A stretch of DNA of 45,531 bases. It comes from a virus. Within the stretch, counting starts at the first letter, position 1, and the number at the start of each line of letters is the position of its first letter. This document shows, piece after piece, positions 7,070 through 16,228 of the stretch. Both the position numbers and the translations under genes were made by a program. The stretch lies in the IMG/VR virus record IMGVR_UViG_3300043446_005040, positions 1-45,531 of that record, one strand, 5' to 3'. Under the pieces are notes generated by a model, which worked only from the letters and a program-made list of their open reading frames with translations, was not told where the DNA came from and ran no database searches.

Positions 7070-8011
7070 TTGCATCAAATAGTTAGAGGTACAACAGAAC
7101 TTGCAGAATTTGAAATTTATGTAAATGGACAGGTGTCCACAGCAGATGGAGACGTTAATGTATCCATATCAGATGCCAACTACGGAACAAGTATCGGGTT
7201 AGGTGGGGACGCAACTTTTAACGAAGTAAATAGTAAGTATACATTTAATTTAGATTCAACTTACACATCCTTAAATAGAGTATTAAAAGTTCAATGGGAT
7301 TATCAAGTTAATGGCAAACAGATTACATCGGAAGATTTTTATGAAGTTTTTACGCCATATGCTACAGTTGCAAAAATAATAGATTATTATAATTTTGGAA
7401 CTAAGCCTCAAGATTTAAATTATGTATCTCATGAAGAAATCATACAAGCTGAGAGGGCAGCCAGATATCAAATTGATTCGTACACTGGTCAATCTTTTGG
7501 TAAATACTGGGGAGACCAAGAAGTCTTTGGGTATAATTCTGATGCAATGGAATTAGTACAAAGAATGGTAAATATTTATAAATTATATCAAAATGGAGAA
7601 CTTGTAATTGATTATACTCAAGATCCAGTATATAATATTTTTGGGTACGACGTAGAGTTGTCTACAACAAATAAAGCACTAAGAATTGTTAGAAGCGGTA
7701 TGGATGTAATTTATGATGGCCAGAATGATCCTACTGTCTTATACGCTGGCAAATTTAGAAATCATACAAGGTATAAAATATATGGAGAACTTGGATGGCC
7801 TTATGTTCCACAAGATATACAATATTGCACTTTAAGATTAATTGGGAATATGCTTTCTCGTGACGCTCAATGGCGTGAAAGATATTTAAAGAAAATTGAT
7901 TTATCTGAAATTTCTTTTGAAATGTCTAATGGGGCATTTAATGGAACTGGCGATGTAATAGTAGATACAATTTTAGATCAATATCGTAATACTGGAGCTG
8001 TTGTTATATAA
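7070..8011 (+). CDS. Head-tail adaptor (connector) protein
   Basis: 313 residues from TTG 7070, with AGGGGGT seven bases upstream. The N-terminal ~100 residues are beta-rich (FEIYVNGQ, VLKVQWDYQVNG), like the small Ig-like or BppU-like domains of actinophage connectors. The middle (HEEIIQAERAARYQIDSYTGQSF) is helical, typical of head-tail adaptors that dock under the portal ring. A second beta region follows. Order capsid - this gene - stopper - neck - terminator matches HK97-type phages. The stop overlaps the next start (TAATG). Confidence 0.65.
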   Translation: MHQIVRGTTELAEFEIYVNGQVSTADGDVNVSISDANYGTSIGLGGDATFNEVNSKYTFNLDSTYTSLNRVLKVQWDYQVNGKQITSEDFYEVFTPYATVAKIIDYYNFGTKPQDLNYVSHEEIIQAERAARYQIDSYTGQSFGKYWGDQEVFGYNSDAMELVQRMVNIYKLYQNGELVIDYTQDPVYNIFGYDVELSTTNKALRIVRSGMDVIYDGQNDPTVLYAGKFRNHTRYKIYGELGWPYVPQDIQYCTLRLIGNMLSRDAQWRERYLKKIDLSEISFEMSNGAFNGTGDVIVDTILDQYRNTGAVVI

Positions 8012-8460
8012 TGTTGTCTTCTTACATCGGAACTATTATGAATATGAAAGCTGATGTATTTATACAGCAAAATAAACAATCTCAATCAACAGGATCAATT
8101 GCAAGGGAGTGGTTATATGAGACAACTATTCCTTGTAAAATTGAACCCATTCAAGCAACATCTGGCGGAGGAAGATATGATAATAAATCTTTTGATATTG
8201 GAAATGCTAAAGAATATGACGAAAAACTTCAATTAAAAATGAAATGTTTAATTCCTATTTCAAAAAGATGGAGAATTTCAAACATAAGAAGTAACGACGG
8301 GTCAAAAATATTTACAGAAATAGATAAATATGACAATCCAGATACAATATTTGATATAACAGCGTCACACCCAGTTTTAGATCCATTTGGTAAAATTACA
8401 TATTATGAAGTGATCTTGCAAAGGGCTCATGTACAAAATGATAACACTGAAAGCAAATAA
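8011..8460 (+). CDS. Head-tail stopper (head closure) protein
   Basis: 149 residues. The gene begins inside the stop codon of the adaptor gene. The protein is beta-rich with a flexible loop (ATSGGGRYDNKSFD) and the strand pattern expected of SPP1 gp16-like stoppers, which close the portal channel after packaging. The call rests mainly on length, fold pattern and place in the connector gene order. The following gene overlaps its 3' end by about 32 bases. Confidence 0.55.
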   Translation: MLSSYIGTIMNMKADVFIQQNKQSQSTGSIAREWLYETTIPCKIEPIQATSGGGRYDNKSFDIGNAKEYDEKLQLKMKCLIPISKRWRISNIRSNDGSKIFTEIDKYDNPDTIFDITASHPVLDPFGKITYYEVILQRAHVQNDNTESK

Positions 8461-9163
8461 TACAGACATATTAAATATTCAAACAGAATTAGACTTAAAA
8501 GTTGGTGGGATAAAAGAATTAAGTTCTCCTATTATTCTTGAAGAATTGGCTAATGCTGTTTTTACATTAAGTGCAAAATCATTTATAAAAGCAATGAATA
8601 TAGAATCTAAGTCAAATCCTAGTGCATATCATCATATATATGAATGGCAAAGACTAGGAACAACAAGTGGAAAACTTTTCTTTTTAAGAAAAACTAATTC
8701 TAAAAATGGAAAATTAATAATAAATCCTGGATTTATAAAATCTAAAACAAAAGTTCCAGTTTCTCCAGAATTATTGTCTCCAGGGAAAACTGGAAAATCT
8801 GTTGCTTCAAAACATATTTTTAAAGATAAAGCTTTTATTATGGAAAGTGGAAAGCCAATAATATATAGAACTAGAAAAAATACTCCAATCCCAGATAAAG
8901 GAGAACTAAAATTTGTTGCAGCAGGAACAGTTTTAAAAAATTATAACCCTGGTGGTAAACAAGTAAAAGGTTCGTTTGAGAAATTTTATAATTATTGGTA
9001 TTCTTCTAAAATAAACTCAGTGATTGATTCGTCTGGAATAATACAAAAAATAGATCAAGAGACTGCAAAGATTTTAAATAATAAAGGCTCTGGTTCAAGA
9101 GAAGTAAAATCTGCTATAATTAATTTACTAAAACAATATTCCAAGGGGGTTGAAATTGCATGA
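8429..9163 (+). CDS. Neck/tail-completion protein, HK97 gp10-like position
   Basis: 244 residues from ATG 8429, with AAAGGG just upstream; a second ATG at 8438 would remove three residues. It is a basic, Lys-rich protein with a helical N-terminal part (ILEELANAVFTLSAKSFIKAMN), a beta middle and a helical C-terminus. HK97 gp10-like minor proteins at this position have the same helix-beta-helix look and join head closure to the tail. Identification is by position and composition, not by a diagnostic motif. Confidence 0.5.
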   Translation: MYKMITLKANNTDILNIQTELDLKVGGIKELSSPIILEELANAVFTLSAKSFIKAMNIESKSNPSAYHHIYEWQRLGTTSGKLFFLRKTNSKNGKLIINPGFIKSKTKVPVSPELLSPGKTGKSVASKHIFKDKAFIMESGKPIIYRTRKNTPIPDKGELKFVAAGTVLKNYNPGGKQVKGSFEKFYNYWYSSKINSVIDSSGIIQKIDQETAKILNNKGSGSREVKSAIINLLKQYSKGVEIA

Positions 9164-9666
9164 CAGATTACACAAAGACAGCAGCGTCTGATATCAGAAC
9201 TTATGTATGGGATGCAATAACAGACTCAGGCATACTAGATGAAAACGATTACTATGCAGATGGATTTTCTGAAAATTTAATACCAATTATTCCAGCTCAG
9301 CAAATTCCAGAATTCAATAACCTTTTGCCAGGAAAAACATATTTGATATATGACTATGAGGTTCAACCAGTCCCAGTTCAGTGGTGGATGACAGAAGAAT
9401 CAATGACTATAACGGCAATTTCTCAAAATTATGAAACTTTAATTGAAATAAATAATTTAATGCAAGATTTATTCCGAAGATATGATGAAAGTGCTTCAGA
9501 CGTAAATTCTTATTTTTCTGCAGATTCAGATTTTGTTTTCCATAATTTTTCCATAGATTCCGTGATGTCTCCAGAGCCCTTTAAGACAGAGGGAGACTAT
9601 CAAATATCAAGCTCAACTTTCAGATATAACTATTCCCGCAAAACGGGTGCAAATGGAAGGTTCTAA
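9160..9666 (+). CDS. Tail terminator protein
   Basis: 168 residues; the ATG overlaps the previous stop by four bases. The pattern is an N-terminal helix (ASDIRTYVWDAI), then PGKTYLIYDYEVQPVPVQWWMTEESMTITAISQNYETLIEINNLM..LF: a YLIYDY strand, W-rich turn, I-T-x-I strand and a long helix. This is typical of terminators, which form a hexameric ring capping the tail tube. Position directly before the tail tube gene supports it. Confidence 0.7.
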   Translation: MTDYTKTAASDIRTYVWDAITDSGILDENDYYADGFSENLIPIIPAQQIPEFNNLLPGKTYLIYDYEVQPVPVQWWMTEESMTITAISQNYETLIEINNLMQDLFRRYDESASDVNSYFSADSDFVFHNFSIDSVMSPEPFKTEGDYQISSSTFRYNYSRKTGANGRF

Positions 9667-9687
9667 ATTCGGTTTATAAGCCTATCG

Positions 9688-9696
9688 TGATATTAT
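9688..9696 (+). promoter_or_regulatory. Extended -10 promoter before the tail tube gene
   Basis: TGATATTAT (TATTAT at 9691-9696) in the 85-base gap between tail terminator and tail tube genes. No good -35 is seen. It would give the abundant tube protein its own transcript, ended by the strong terminator at 10501-10540. Confidence 0.5.
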
Positions 9697-9720
9697 TATG
9701 TTACGAGGAAGATTTTGTCA

Positions 9721-9751
9721 AATTTATAAAAAATAAGGTGGTGAAAAAATA
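9721..9751 (+). promoter_or_regulatory. Translation leader of the tail tube gene
   Basis: AATTTA, A-rich stretch, AAGGTGGTGA and A-rich spacer before the ATG. It is nearly the same as 5395-5427 ahead of the capsid gene. A shared high-output ribosome site for the two most abundant virion proteins is the simplest reading. Confidence 0.6.
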
Positions 9752-10480
9752 ATGGCAGCAAATGTAAAAAATGTACTTGTAGGCGCAGCACAGATTTTCG
9801 TTAGCACAGGAACAGGTGCTTCTCGTCCTTCAACAACTCCAGGAGCAGGAAACTTAGCGTGGGGTTCACAGAAGGCAGGAGGTTATCTAGCATCAAGCTC
9901 TTCATGGCGTGATGTCGGTTATACTAATACAGGTTTTGAAATTTCATATGAGCCAGGTTATGGCGAAGTTATGGTTGATCAACTTCTTGACGCAGCACGT
10001 TTGTTCAAGCAAACAATTAAAGTAATGTTAAAGACAGAGCTTACAGAAGGTACACTTGAAAACATTAATCTTGTTTTCGGACAGTCAGATCCAATCCTGA
10101 CCTATAGCGGTTCAACAGGAACAAGCAACACAACATTTACCCCAGCTGAAGATTCTTCAGCAGGTGCTTATAACGCTAAACTTAATTTAGCAGCAGGAGC
10201 ACTTGGAGATGCACCAGTTGAGCGTTCACTTGTTGCAATTGGACAAGCTCCAGCAAACATTGGTACAGACGCAGATCCTGTAGACGTATCTTCAGTTAAT
10301 AAAAAGGAGCGCATCTACGTAGCACGTAGAGTTGTTCAAGTTGAAGTCACATCACATGGTTTGAAGCGTGATACTGCAACTGTATTCCCAGTTCAGTTCC
10401 GTTGCTTACCAGATGATAATGATGCTTATGATGGAGCAGAATACGGTGTAATTATTGACCGTGTTTACAGCACTGTTTGA
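9752..10480 (+). CDS. Major tail protein (tail tube)
   Basis: 242 residues. Tube proteins stack as hexamers to form the tail. The chain is beta-rich with a Gly/Ser/Thr-rich N-terminus, the WRDVGYTNTGFEISYEPGYGEV segment (about 52-73) that is typical of actinophage tube proteins, QLLDAARLFKQTIKVML, and the C-terminal VFPVQFRCLPDDNDAYDG. Codon use matches the capsid gene (CGT, GGT, GTT-rich). It has its own promoter, a capsid-like leader and a strong terminator, as an isolated high-expression unit just before the tail chaperones. Confidence 0.85.
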   Translation: MAANVKNVLVGAAQIFVSTGTGASRPSTTPGAGNLAWGSQKAGGYLASSSSWRDVGYTNTGFEISYEPGYGEVMVDQLLDAARLFKQTIKVMLKTELTEGTLENINLVFGQSDPILTYSGSTGTSNTTFTPAEDSSAGAYNAKLNLAAGALGDAPVERSLVAIGQAPANIGTDADPVDVSSVNKKERIYVARRVVQVEVTSHGLKRDTATVFPVQFRCLPDDNDAYDGAEYGVIIDRVYSTV

Positions 10481-10500
10481 TAATTAAATTTAATAATTTC

Positions 10501-10540
10501 ATAAAGGCCCGCTCAATAGAGCGGGACCTTTATGTTTTTT
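10501..10540 (+). terminator. Strong rho-independent terminator after the tail tube gene
   Basis: CCCGCTC at 10508-10514 pairs with GAGCGGG at 10519-10525 around an AATA loop. AAAGG/CCTTT extends the stem past one bulged A at 10526, and a T-run ends at 10540. It separates the tube gene from the lower-expressed chaperone and tape measure genes. Confidence 0.9.
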
Positions 10541-10550
10541 ATATATAAAT

Positions 10551-10559
10551 TGCTATAAT
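10551..10559 (+). promoter_or_regulatory. Extended -10 promoter TGCTATAAT for the tail genes
   Basis: TATAAT at 10554-10559 with TGC directly before it, 10 bases after the terminator T-run. No -35 match. It would drive the tail chaperone, tape measure and tail tip genes. AAGGAGAA stands before the ATG at 10587. Confidence 0.6.
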
Positions 10560-10586
10560 TATACATAGGTAAATTAAGGAGAATTA

Positions 10587-10925
10587 ATGCCAACAACAGT
10601 ATACGATACGCTTGAAATTAAGCTATCAAACGGTGAAGTAATTAATGTAGCACCATTAAAAATAAACAGATTAAAAAAATTTCTTGCTGTAGTAAAACCT
10701 CTTCAAGAAGATGAAAACATCAATGAGGAAAAAGCAATGGAAATTTTCATTAAAGCTGGAATGATTTGTATGGAGCAATTTGCTCCAGATCTTGCAGCTG
10801 ATCAAGAAAAATTTGAAGATAATATTGAAGTCCCAACACTGATGAAGATTTTGGAAGTCGCAGGCGGATTGAAGCTTAATGACGACCCAAACTCCCCAGG
10901 GGCGAGTCTAACTGGGAATCGCTAG
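10587..10925 (+). CDS. Tail assembly chaperone, short form (gpG-like)
   Basis: 112 residues, starting after AAGGAGAA. N-terminal strands (VYDTLEIKLSNGEVINVAPL) are followed by helices with acidic character. Tail chaperones coat the tape measure protein during tail assembly. The gene lies between the tail tube and tape measure genes, as in lambda-type phages, and its 3' end carries a slippery heptamer that lets some ribosomes continue into the longer product. The last 11 codons of this form lie past the slip site. Confidence 0.85.
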   Translation: MPTTVYDTLEIKLSNGEVINVAPLKINRLKKFLAVVKPLQEDENINEEKAMEIFIKAGMICMEQFAPDLAADQEKFEDNIEVPTLMKILEVAGGLKLNDDPNSPGASLTGNR

Positions 10926-11200
10926 ATTTAGCCGCCCTTGAATCAGAAGTTTTTCTTCTAGGTCACTGGAAGAATTATGATGATCTTGAATCATCATTAT
11001 CTATTGAAGAGTTGCTAACAACATTGTCTGCTATCAGAAAAAAAACTGAAGAAGACCAAAAGTTTTTAGCAGCACTTCAAGGGATAGAACTTGAAGAAAA
11101 AACATCACAAGGTGATGATATTACTAAGTTAAAGGGATTCCAAGCCCGACAAGAAGGATTTGGAGTAGGTCTAGGCTTAGGACATATAGTGGAGGGATAA
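10587..11200 (+). CDS. Tail assembly chaperone, frameshifted long form (gpGT-like)
   Basis: The product is made by -1 slippage at 10886-10892: 10587-10892 joined to 10892-11200, about 204 residues. After the slip the frame reads through WESLDLAALESEVFLLGHWK and a helical segment with SIEELLTTLSAIRKKTEEDQ, then FLAALQGIELEE, the conserved signature of the actinophage T-domain. That frame has no start codon or ribosome site of its own until TTG/ATG well inside, so 11012-11200 is not a separate gene. The T domain links chaperone to tape measure and tube. The tape measure gene begins at the very next base. Confidence 0.85.
10886..10892 (+). promoter_or_regulatory. Programmed -1 frameshift site CCCAAAC
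   Basis: C CCA AAC is in exact X_XXY_YYZ phase with the zero frame (CCA at 10887, AAC at 10890). A slip of -1 leads into an open frame that runs to 11200, while the zero frame stops at 10925. A GC-rich stretch (CTCCCCAGGGGCGAG) directly follows and can form a short CCCC/GGGG hairpin, though the spacer is very small. Confidence 0.85.
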
Positions 11201-14200
11201 TTGAATAACATTCAATTAAATATTGTTGCGAATGCTCAATTCCAACAAGTTTATGCAGAAGTAGCAAAATTAAAAGAAGCAATGTTATCGCTTCAAAAAG
11301 CTTCTGTCGGTGGACCATTTACTCCACAGGTATCGGCATCTATTAAACAAGCGCAATCTGCTTTTGATAGTGCTGTTTTGTCTACTCGTGCTTTTACAAT
11401 AGAACACGTTGCTATGTCAAGCAGTGTTGAAAAATTTGGCAAACAGTTAAAATCGGGTCAATTAAGCTTAAGTAATTATTATAAAATTTGGCGGGATAGT
11501 GCTAAAGGAGTATCTTCAGAATTAGATGCACTTGCAACATCTCAAGCCAGATTAAACAGATCCATAGCAATTGCTGATCCTTTAAGGCCAGGATATGCAA
11601 AATTAGTAACAGATATAAATGGTGTTGTTACCGCTCAAGAAAAAGCAGTGTTTTATCAAAAAGCATTAAATACAGCATTACAACAAGGTTCCATCAAATT
11701 AATTGATTTTGGTAAAAATACACAATGGATGGGTAGACAGTTAACTGTAGGTCTAACTATGCCACTTGCAATGTTTGGCGCAGGGGTATCTTCAGCATTT
11801 CTTCAAGTTGATAAAGAATTAACAAGAATGCAAAAAGTATATGGAAGTGGTTTAATACAGCCAACTCAACAAGCTTTAAATCAAATTAGAAAAGATGTAT
11901 TAGCATTAGGTAGCGATTTAGCAAAAACCATGGGTGTTTCTGTTCAAGAAACAGCATCAATGGCAGCAGACTTAGCTGCCACTGGATTAGAAGGTCAAAA
12001 TTTAATCTCATCAACTAGGGAAGCATTAAGACTAGCAACGCTTGGAGAATTAGATCATCAACAAGCAATGCAAGCAACAGTTTCTCTACAAAATGTTTAT
12101 AAATTAAATACAATGCAACTAAGTGATGCTATCAACTTTTTAAATGCAGTAGAAAACCAAACATCTACATCTTTACAAGATCTAGTGGATGCAATTCCTA
12201 GAGTAGGACCAATTGTTCAACAATTAGGAGGATCTTTTAAAGATACTGCTGCAATGATGGTTGCAATGAAGGAAGCAGGTGTTCCTGCAGCACAGGGCGC
12301 AAACGCAATTAAGTCTGCTTTATCATCATTAATTAATCCTTCTACAAAAGCAAGAGAAGCTTTTAAAAATTTTGGGATAGATTTAGGAAAAATTTCTTCA
12401 GAAACTGGTGGAGCACCTCTTTTAATGTTAAAAGCTCTTTCAGAGCAAATGAAAAATTTAGATAGATTATCTCAAGCTCAATTAATTGAAAAATTATTTG
12501 GTAAGTATCAGTTTTCAAGAGTACAAGCTCTAATTGACAATTTGAATAAATCTGGATCTCAAACAACCAAAGTTTTTGATTTGATGGGTGCGTCGTCAGC
12601 GGATCTTGCTAAACTTGCAGGCCAGGAATTAAAAACACAAACAGAATCTGCCAGCGGTAGATTTAAAAGAATGGTTGAAACATTAAAGGCAGATTTTATT
12701 CCAATAGGTAATATGTTTCTTGATTCTTTTACAAGAATTGGAAAAGTTGTAGATAAAGTTATTTCTGCTGTACGAGCAGTAGCAAACATATTGGGTCCAA
12801 CAGCTAAATCTTTGGGTAATATTTTTGGCGGTGGTCTTGCAGGTTTAATTGTAGTTGGTCCAATCATCATGTTGGTTGGTTTATTTGCAAACTTAATCGG
12901 TAATATAATGCGTGGTGCAAACGCAATGAGAATGTTTAAGCAAGGTATGGAATCTGCTACTGCTTCTGAAAATAAATTCCTTGCTGGGTTGCATGGTATG
13001 AGAAATTTTTATGAAGCCTTAGATAAAAGTGCTATTGCAGCAAGAAATCAAATGGATCTTATGCCAGAAGCAATTACAAGTAATGCAACGGCTTTTGAAA
13101 TTTTAAGAAAATCTATTTATGATCTAACATTGCAGTTTGAAGCACTTGCAGTTGCTCAACGAAGTGCAATGGGTTTTCCAACCCCCAATACTGGAAAAGG
13201 TGGGGTCAAAAATATTCCATTTAAAGCTCCAGGATTTGCAACAGGAGGCTGGGTTCCAGGAAATCCTTCTCAAGGAGATATTTATCCAGCAATGCTTACT
13301 GGAAAAGAGTTTGTTGTTCCTTATCCAAAATCAGTTAAATATTCATCTTTCTTAAATGCAATAATGGATGGGAATCTACCAGGATATTCTGGTGGAAACG
13401 GAACATCTTCTGCTACGCATGCTGCGCATGCTGCCCCAGAGTTCCAACCTGGAAGCGCACAATGGGAAACAATAATGAACCAATACCCAGAGTTAAAAGC
13501 ATTACATGAACAAATAACTGGATCAGTAAAAATTGTTTCAAATTTAGTAAATACAGATGTGCTTGGTAAGTTAAATTTACAATTAAGAAGTGGCACAGCA
13601 ACTCCAGAAGATTTCTTAAAGAACTGGGGAGTAGGCGGAACTGGGTTTAGAACATCTGCAAAACTTGGCGGACTTCAGATGTTTGATGAAGAACATTTGG
13701 GCGCATTAAAAGATTTTGAATCTATCATTAAAGAAAGAGTTGTGTCTCTAGGAAAGCAAAACATAGCAGATGCAGATGTATATCAAGAAGTTCAAGGTTT
13801 GATATCTGAATGGAAAAACACCAGAGGGGCAACAAGAAATGTAGCAGAAGCATTGGAACAAGCTGCGTTACAAATAGGACAGGTTAGAGTCAATCCTGGA
13901 AAAGATTATATTATGACTGGGCTTGCCAACGGAACTCTTGAACAAAGAGGAACAGTTGTTTATGCAGCAGGTACTGATACAAGAGTTGGGGAAGTTGCTA
14001 ATAGCAAGTCTAGAGGAACCACAAGAGTAAAAGATATTCAATATCAAATGAAAAATAATTATACTAGAGCTATTGCAGAGGAAAGAGCTATTGCAGCAAA
14101 AGCAGTACAAGATCAATTTATTTATGATGAAGCAAGAATTGCAGCTGCAGCTGCAACACGTGAAAAAAATGATCCTTATATGGTATCTCGTTCAAAAAGA

Positions 14201-16228
14201 AGAAATAGTCCAATAGAGCAAGCAGGGATTGATGGTGCAGATGATGGGCACATGTACACACACACATTTGTTGATACTATTGAAAAAGAAACAGAGCAAG
14301 AAAGTAGATCAAGCAGGTTTGCAAGTAAGTACGGAATTGCTTCAAGAATGTCCAAAGGCCCTGGAATAATTGGAAGAGCTGGACAAAGACTTGGTAATTT
14401 TAAAGGTGGATATGGAACAGGAATGGCAGCAATGATGGTTCCATCAATAATGTCTATGCTTCCAGAAAAAACAGGTGGAGGAACAGATTTATCTGGACTT
14501 AAATCTGGAATTGGAACTACTGCAAGCATTGTTGGAATGGCAGCCTTTATCCCAGGTTTACAACCTTTCCTTTTGGAAATTGCAGCTGGGGCTGCAATAT
14601 TTAGTGGATTGAAATGGGCATTTGGAAGAGCAGATGTAGCAAGGAAAAAATTTGAAGCTGGTGTTATAGAAACTTATGCAAAAATAGAAAAAGATCCAGA
14701 AAAGTTTATAGCAAAAATACAAGATCAAGTTACAGAACAAGATAAAACTGCAACCAGTTATAATAAAATGTCTATATACGGAAAAGTTTATGGAGACACT
14801 TTAATGAGAATGGTGCAGAATATTGGGTCTGGGGCCATAAAGGGAAAACAATTAACAACTACGTTAGACGCACTTAATTCAAGTGCAGTTAATGGTAAAA
14901 CGCAGTGGAATGCTTTTAAGAATGCTATTAAAGCAGCAGGAGACCAGAATCTAATAACTTTGTCCACGTCAATAGATAAAGTTTTTGGAAAAACAAATTT
15001 AGCAATTATTGCAATGTCTAGACTAGCAACCCTAGCTGCATCTGGGATAGATCCACAAACATTTTTAACTCAAAATGGAGCAAAATCTTTAATGGATAAA
15101 GATTTTATGAATGATTTCCTTGATAAACAAATAAAAACATTAAAAGATCAAATAACATCTTTACAGAATCCAGTAAATGCTGCAGGAGTTTCTAACCAGA
15201 AAAAACAAGACGCTTTAACAAAAGAAATAAAAAAACAAGAATTAATTAAAAAAGAATTAGATGCTCAATTAAAAGCAATGCAACATCAAGCAGAAACTGT
15301 TAATAAAATAAATGAATATTATAACAAGCAGTCAGACATTGTTCAACAAATTAAACATGCAGAAATTACTGGTAATTATATACAAGCAGCTCAATTAAAA
15401 AACGTTCAAAACCAACAAACATCGGCATTTAGAGCTCAACAAGCAATAGATGAAAAACAAGGACAGGTTGATGCTCAAAGTGAATTAATAAATGAATTAA
15501 ATGCTCAATTACAAGCATTGAAAGACATACAAACTGCAGCGGAGGCAACCGCTTCAAATGCAGCACAAATAAAAGTATTGCAAGGCCAAATTAAAGATTT
15601 GCTTTCGTTGAAAAAAGAATTGAATAAACCAGCAGGTATCCAAGCAAAGGGAACAATAGATGATCCAGTTGTAGTAAAACCTTTAATAATTTCTGCAGAA
15701 AACAAAAAGAAAACAGAGGAATATTTAGGGCAGGGGGCTGCTGCACATGTTTTTGATTCTGTTACAACGGCAGATTTAGAAAAAGCTGGCGCAAAAGCTA
15801 CTGGAAGAGATAGATGGAATCAAGGTACTTACGCTGGTCAATATATAACTTGGCAAGGTAAAAAATGGAAAGTGGGAGCACAAGACCCGTTAACTGGACG
15901 CTGGTCAATAGTTCCAGTTGCAAACAAGGCTGCAGGTGGTTCAATTACTGGAGCTGGAACCTGGACATCAGATTCTATCCCAGCAATGCTTTCTCATGGA
16001 GAATTTGTTATGAGTTCAGCAGCTGTAAGTAAATACGGATTGGGTACTATGTATTCATTGAATAACAGAAATTACGAAGTACCAAATCAAATGTCTTCTT
16101 CTAATAATCAAAATATTAATTTTTATATTAGCGGAGTTAGCGATCCAAATGCGGTAGCAGAAGTTGTAATGCAAAAATTAAAAACAGTAAATGCTAAAAT
16201 TAATAAAACTAACAAGGTGGCGGTATAA
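11201..16228 (+). CDS. Tail tape measure protein
   Basis: 1675 residues from TTG 11201, right after the chaperone stop, with GGAGGG upstream. It is by far the longest gene, as expected for a protein whose length sets tail length. The early part is helical and Gln/Ala-rich. Hydrophobic segments lie near residues 185-205, 545-575 (GGGLAGLIVVGPIIMLVGLF) and 1105-1145, possibly used for membrane passage during DNA entry. Residues 205-520 match the TP901-type tape measure core (MGVSVQETASMAADLAATG). Two copies of a GG-x(n)-PAML-(T/S)-x-(K/G)EF(V)-V motif occur near 690 and 1600. A coiled coil lies near 1310-1490. Confidence 0.93.
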   Translation: MNNIQLNIVANAQFQQVYAEVAKLKEAMLSLQKASVGGPFTPQVSASIKQAQSAFDSAVLSTRAFTIEHVAMSSSVEKFGKQLKSGQLSLSNYYKIWRDSAKGVSSELDALATSQARLNRSIAIADPLRPGYAKLVTDINGVVTAQEKAVFYQKALNTALQQGSIKLIDFGKNTQWMGRQLTVGLTMPLAMFGAGVSSAFLQVDKELTRMQKVYGSGLIQPTQQALNQIRKDVLALGSDLAKTMGVSVQETASMAADLAATGLEGQNLISSTREALRLATLGELDHQQAMQATVSLQNVYKLNTMQLSDAINFLNAVENQTSTSLQDLVDAIPRVGPIVQQLGGSFKDTAAMMVAMKEAGVPAAQGANAIKSALSSLINPSTKAREAFKNFGIDLGKISSETGGAPLLMLKALSEQMKNLDRLSQAQLIEKLFGKYQFSRVQALIDNLNKSGSQTTKVFDLMGASSADLAKLAGQELKTQTESASGRFKRMVETLKADFIPIGNMFLDSFTRIGKVVDKVISAVRAVANILGPTAKSLGNIFGGGLAGLIVVGPIIMLVGLFANLIGNIMRGANAMRMFKQGMESATASENKFLAGLHGMRNFYEALDKSAIAARNQMDLMPEAITSNATAFEILRKSIYDLTLQFEALAVAQRSAMGFPTPNTGKGGVKNIPFKAPGFATGGWVPGNPSQGDIYPAMLTGKEFVVPYPKSVKYSSFLNAIMDGNLPGYSGGNGTSSATHAAHAAPEFQPGSAQWETIMNQYPELKALHEQITGSVKIVSNLVNTDVLGKLNLQLRSGTATPEDFLKNWGVGGTGFRTSAKLGGLQMFDEEHLGALKDFESIIKERVVSLGKQNIADADVYQEVQGLISEWKNTRGATRNVAEALEQAALQIGQVRVNPGKDYIMTGLANGTLEQRGTVVYAAGTDTRVGEVANSKSRGTTRVKDIQYQMKNNYTRAIAEERAIAAKAVQDQFIYDEARIAAAAATREKNDPYMVSRSKRRNSPIEQAGIDGADDGHMYTHTFVDTIEKETEQESRSSRFASKYGIASRMSKGPGIIGRAGQRLGNFKGGYGTGMAAMMVPSIMSMLPEKTGGGTDLSGLKSGIGTTASIVGMAAFIPGLQPFLLEIAAGAAIFSGLKWAFGRADVARKKFEAGVIETYAKIEKDPEKFIAKIQDQVTEQDKTATSYNKMSIYGKVYGDTLMRMVQNIGSGAIKGKQLTTTLDALNSSAVNGKTQWNAFKNAIKAAGDQNLITLSTSIDKVFGKTNLAIIAMSRLATLAASGIDPQTFLTQNGAKSLMDKDFMNDFLDKQIKTLKDQITSLQNPVNAAGVSNQKKQDALTKEIKKQELIKKELDAQLKAMQHQAETVNKINEYYNKQSDIVQQIKHAEITGNYIQAAQLKNVQNQQTSAFRAQQAIDEKQGQVDAQSELINELNAQLQALKDIQTAAEATASNAAQIKVLQGQIKDLLSLKKELNKPAGIQAKGTIDDPVVVKPLIISAENKKKTEEYLGQGAAAHVFDSVTTADLEKAGAKATGRDRWNQGTYAGQYITWQGKKWKVGAQDPLTGRWSIVPVANKAAGGSITGAGTWTSDSIPAMLSHGEFVMSSAAVSKYGLGTMYSLNNRNYEVPNQMSSSNNQNINFYISGVSDPNAVAEVVMQKLKTVNAKINKTNKVAV

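Noticed and set aside
11012-11200. Separate 62-residue gene after the tail chaperone
   Set aside because: It is the 3' part of the frameshifted chaperone product; conserved T-domain sequence begins well before it, right after the slip site.
12559-12870. Minus-strand frames opposite the tape measure and scaffold genes (also 4787-5017, 14176-14529)
   Set aside because: They are shadows of biased coding sequence on the plus strand, with low-complexity products and no start signals.
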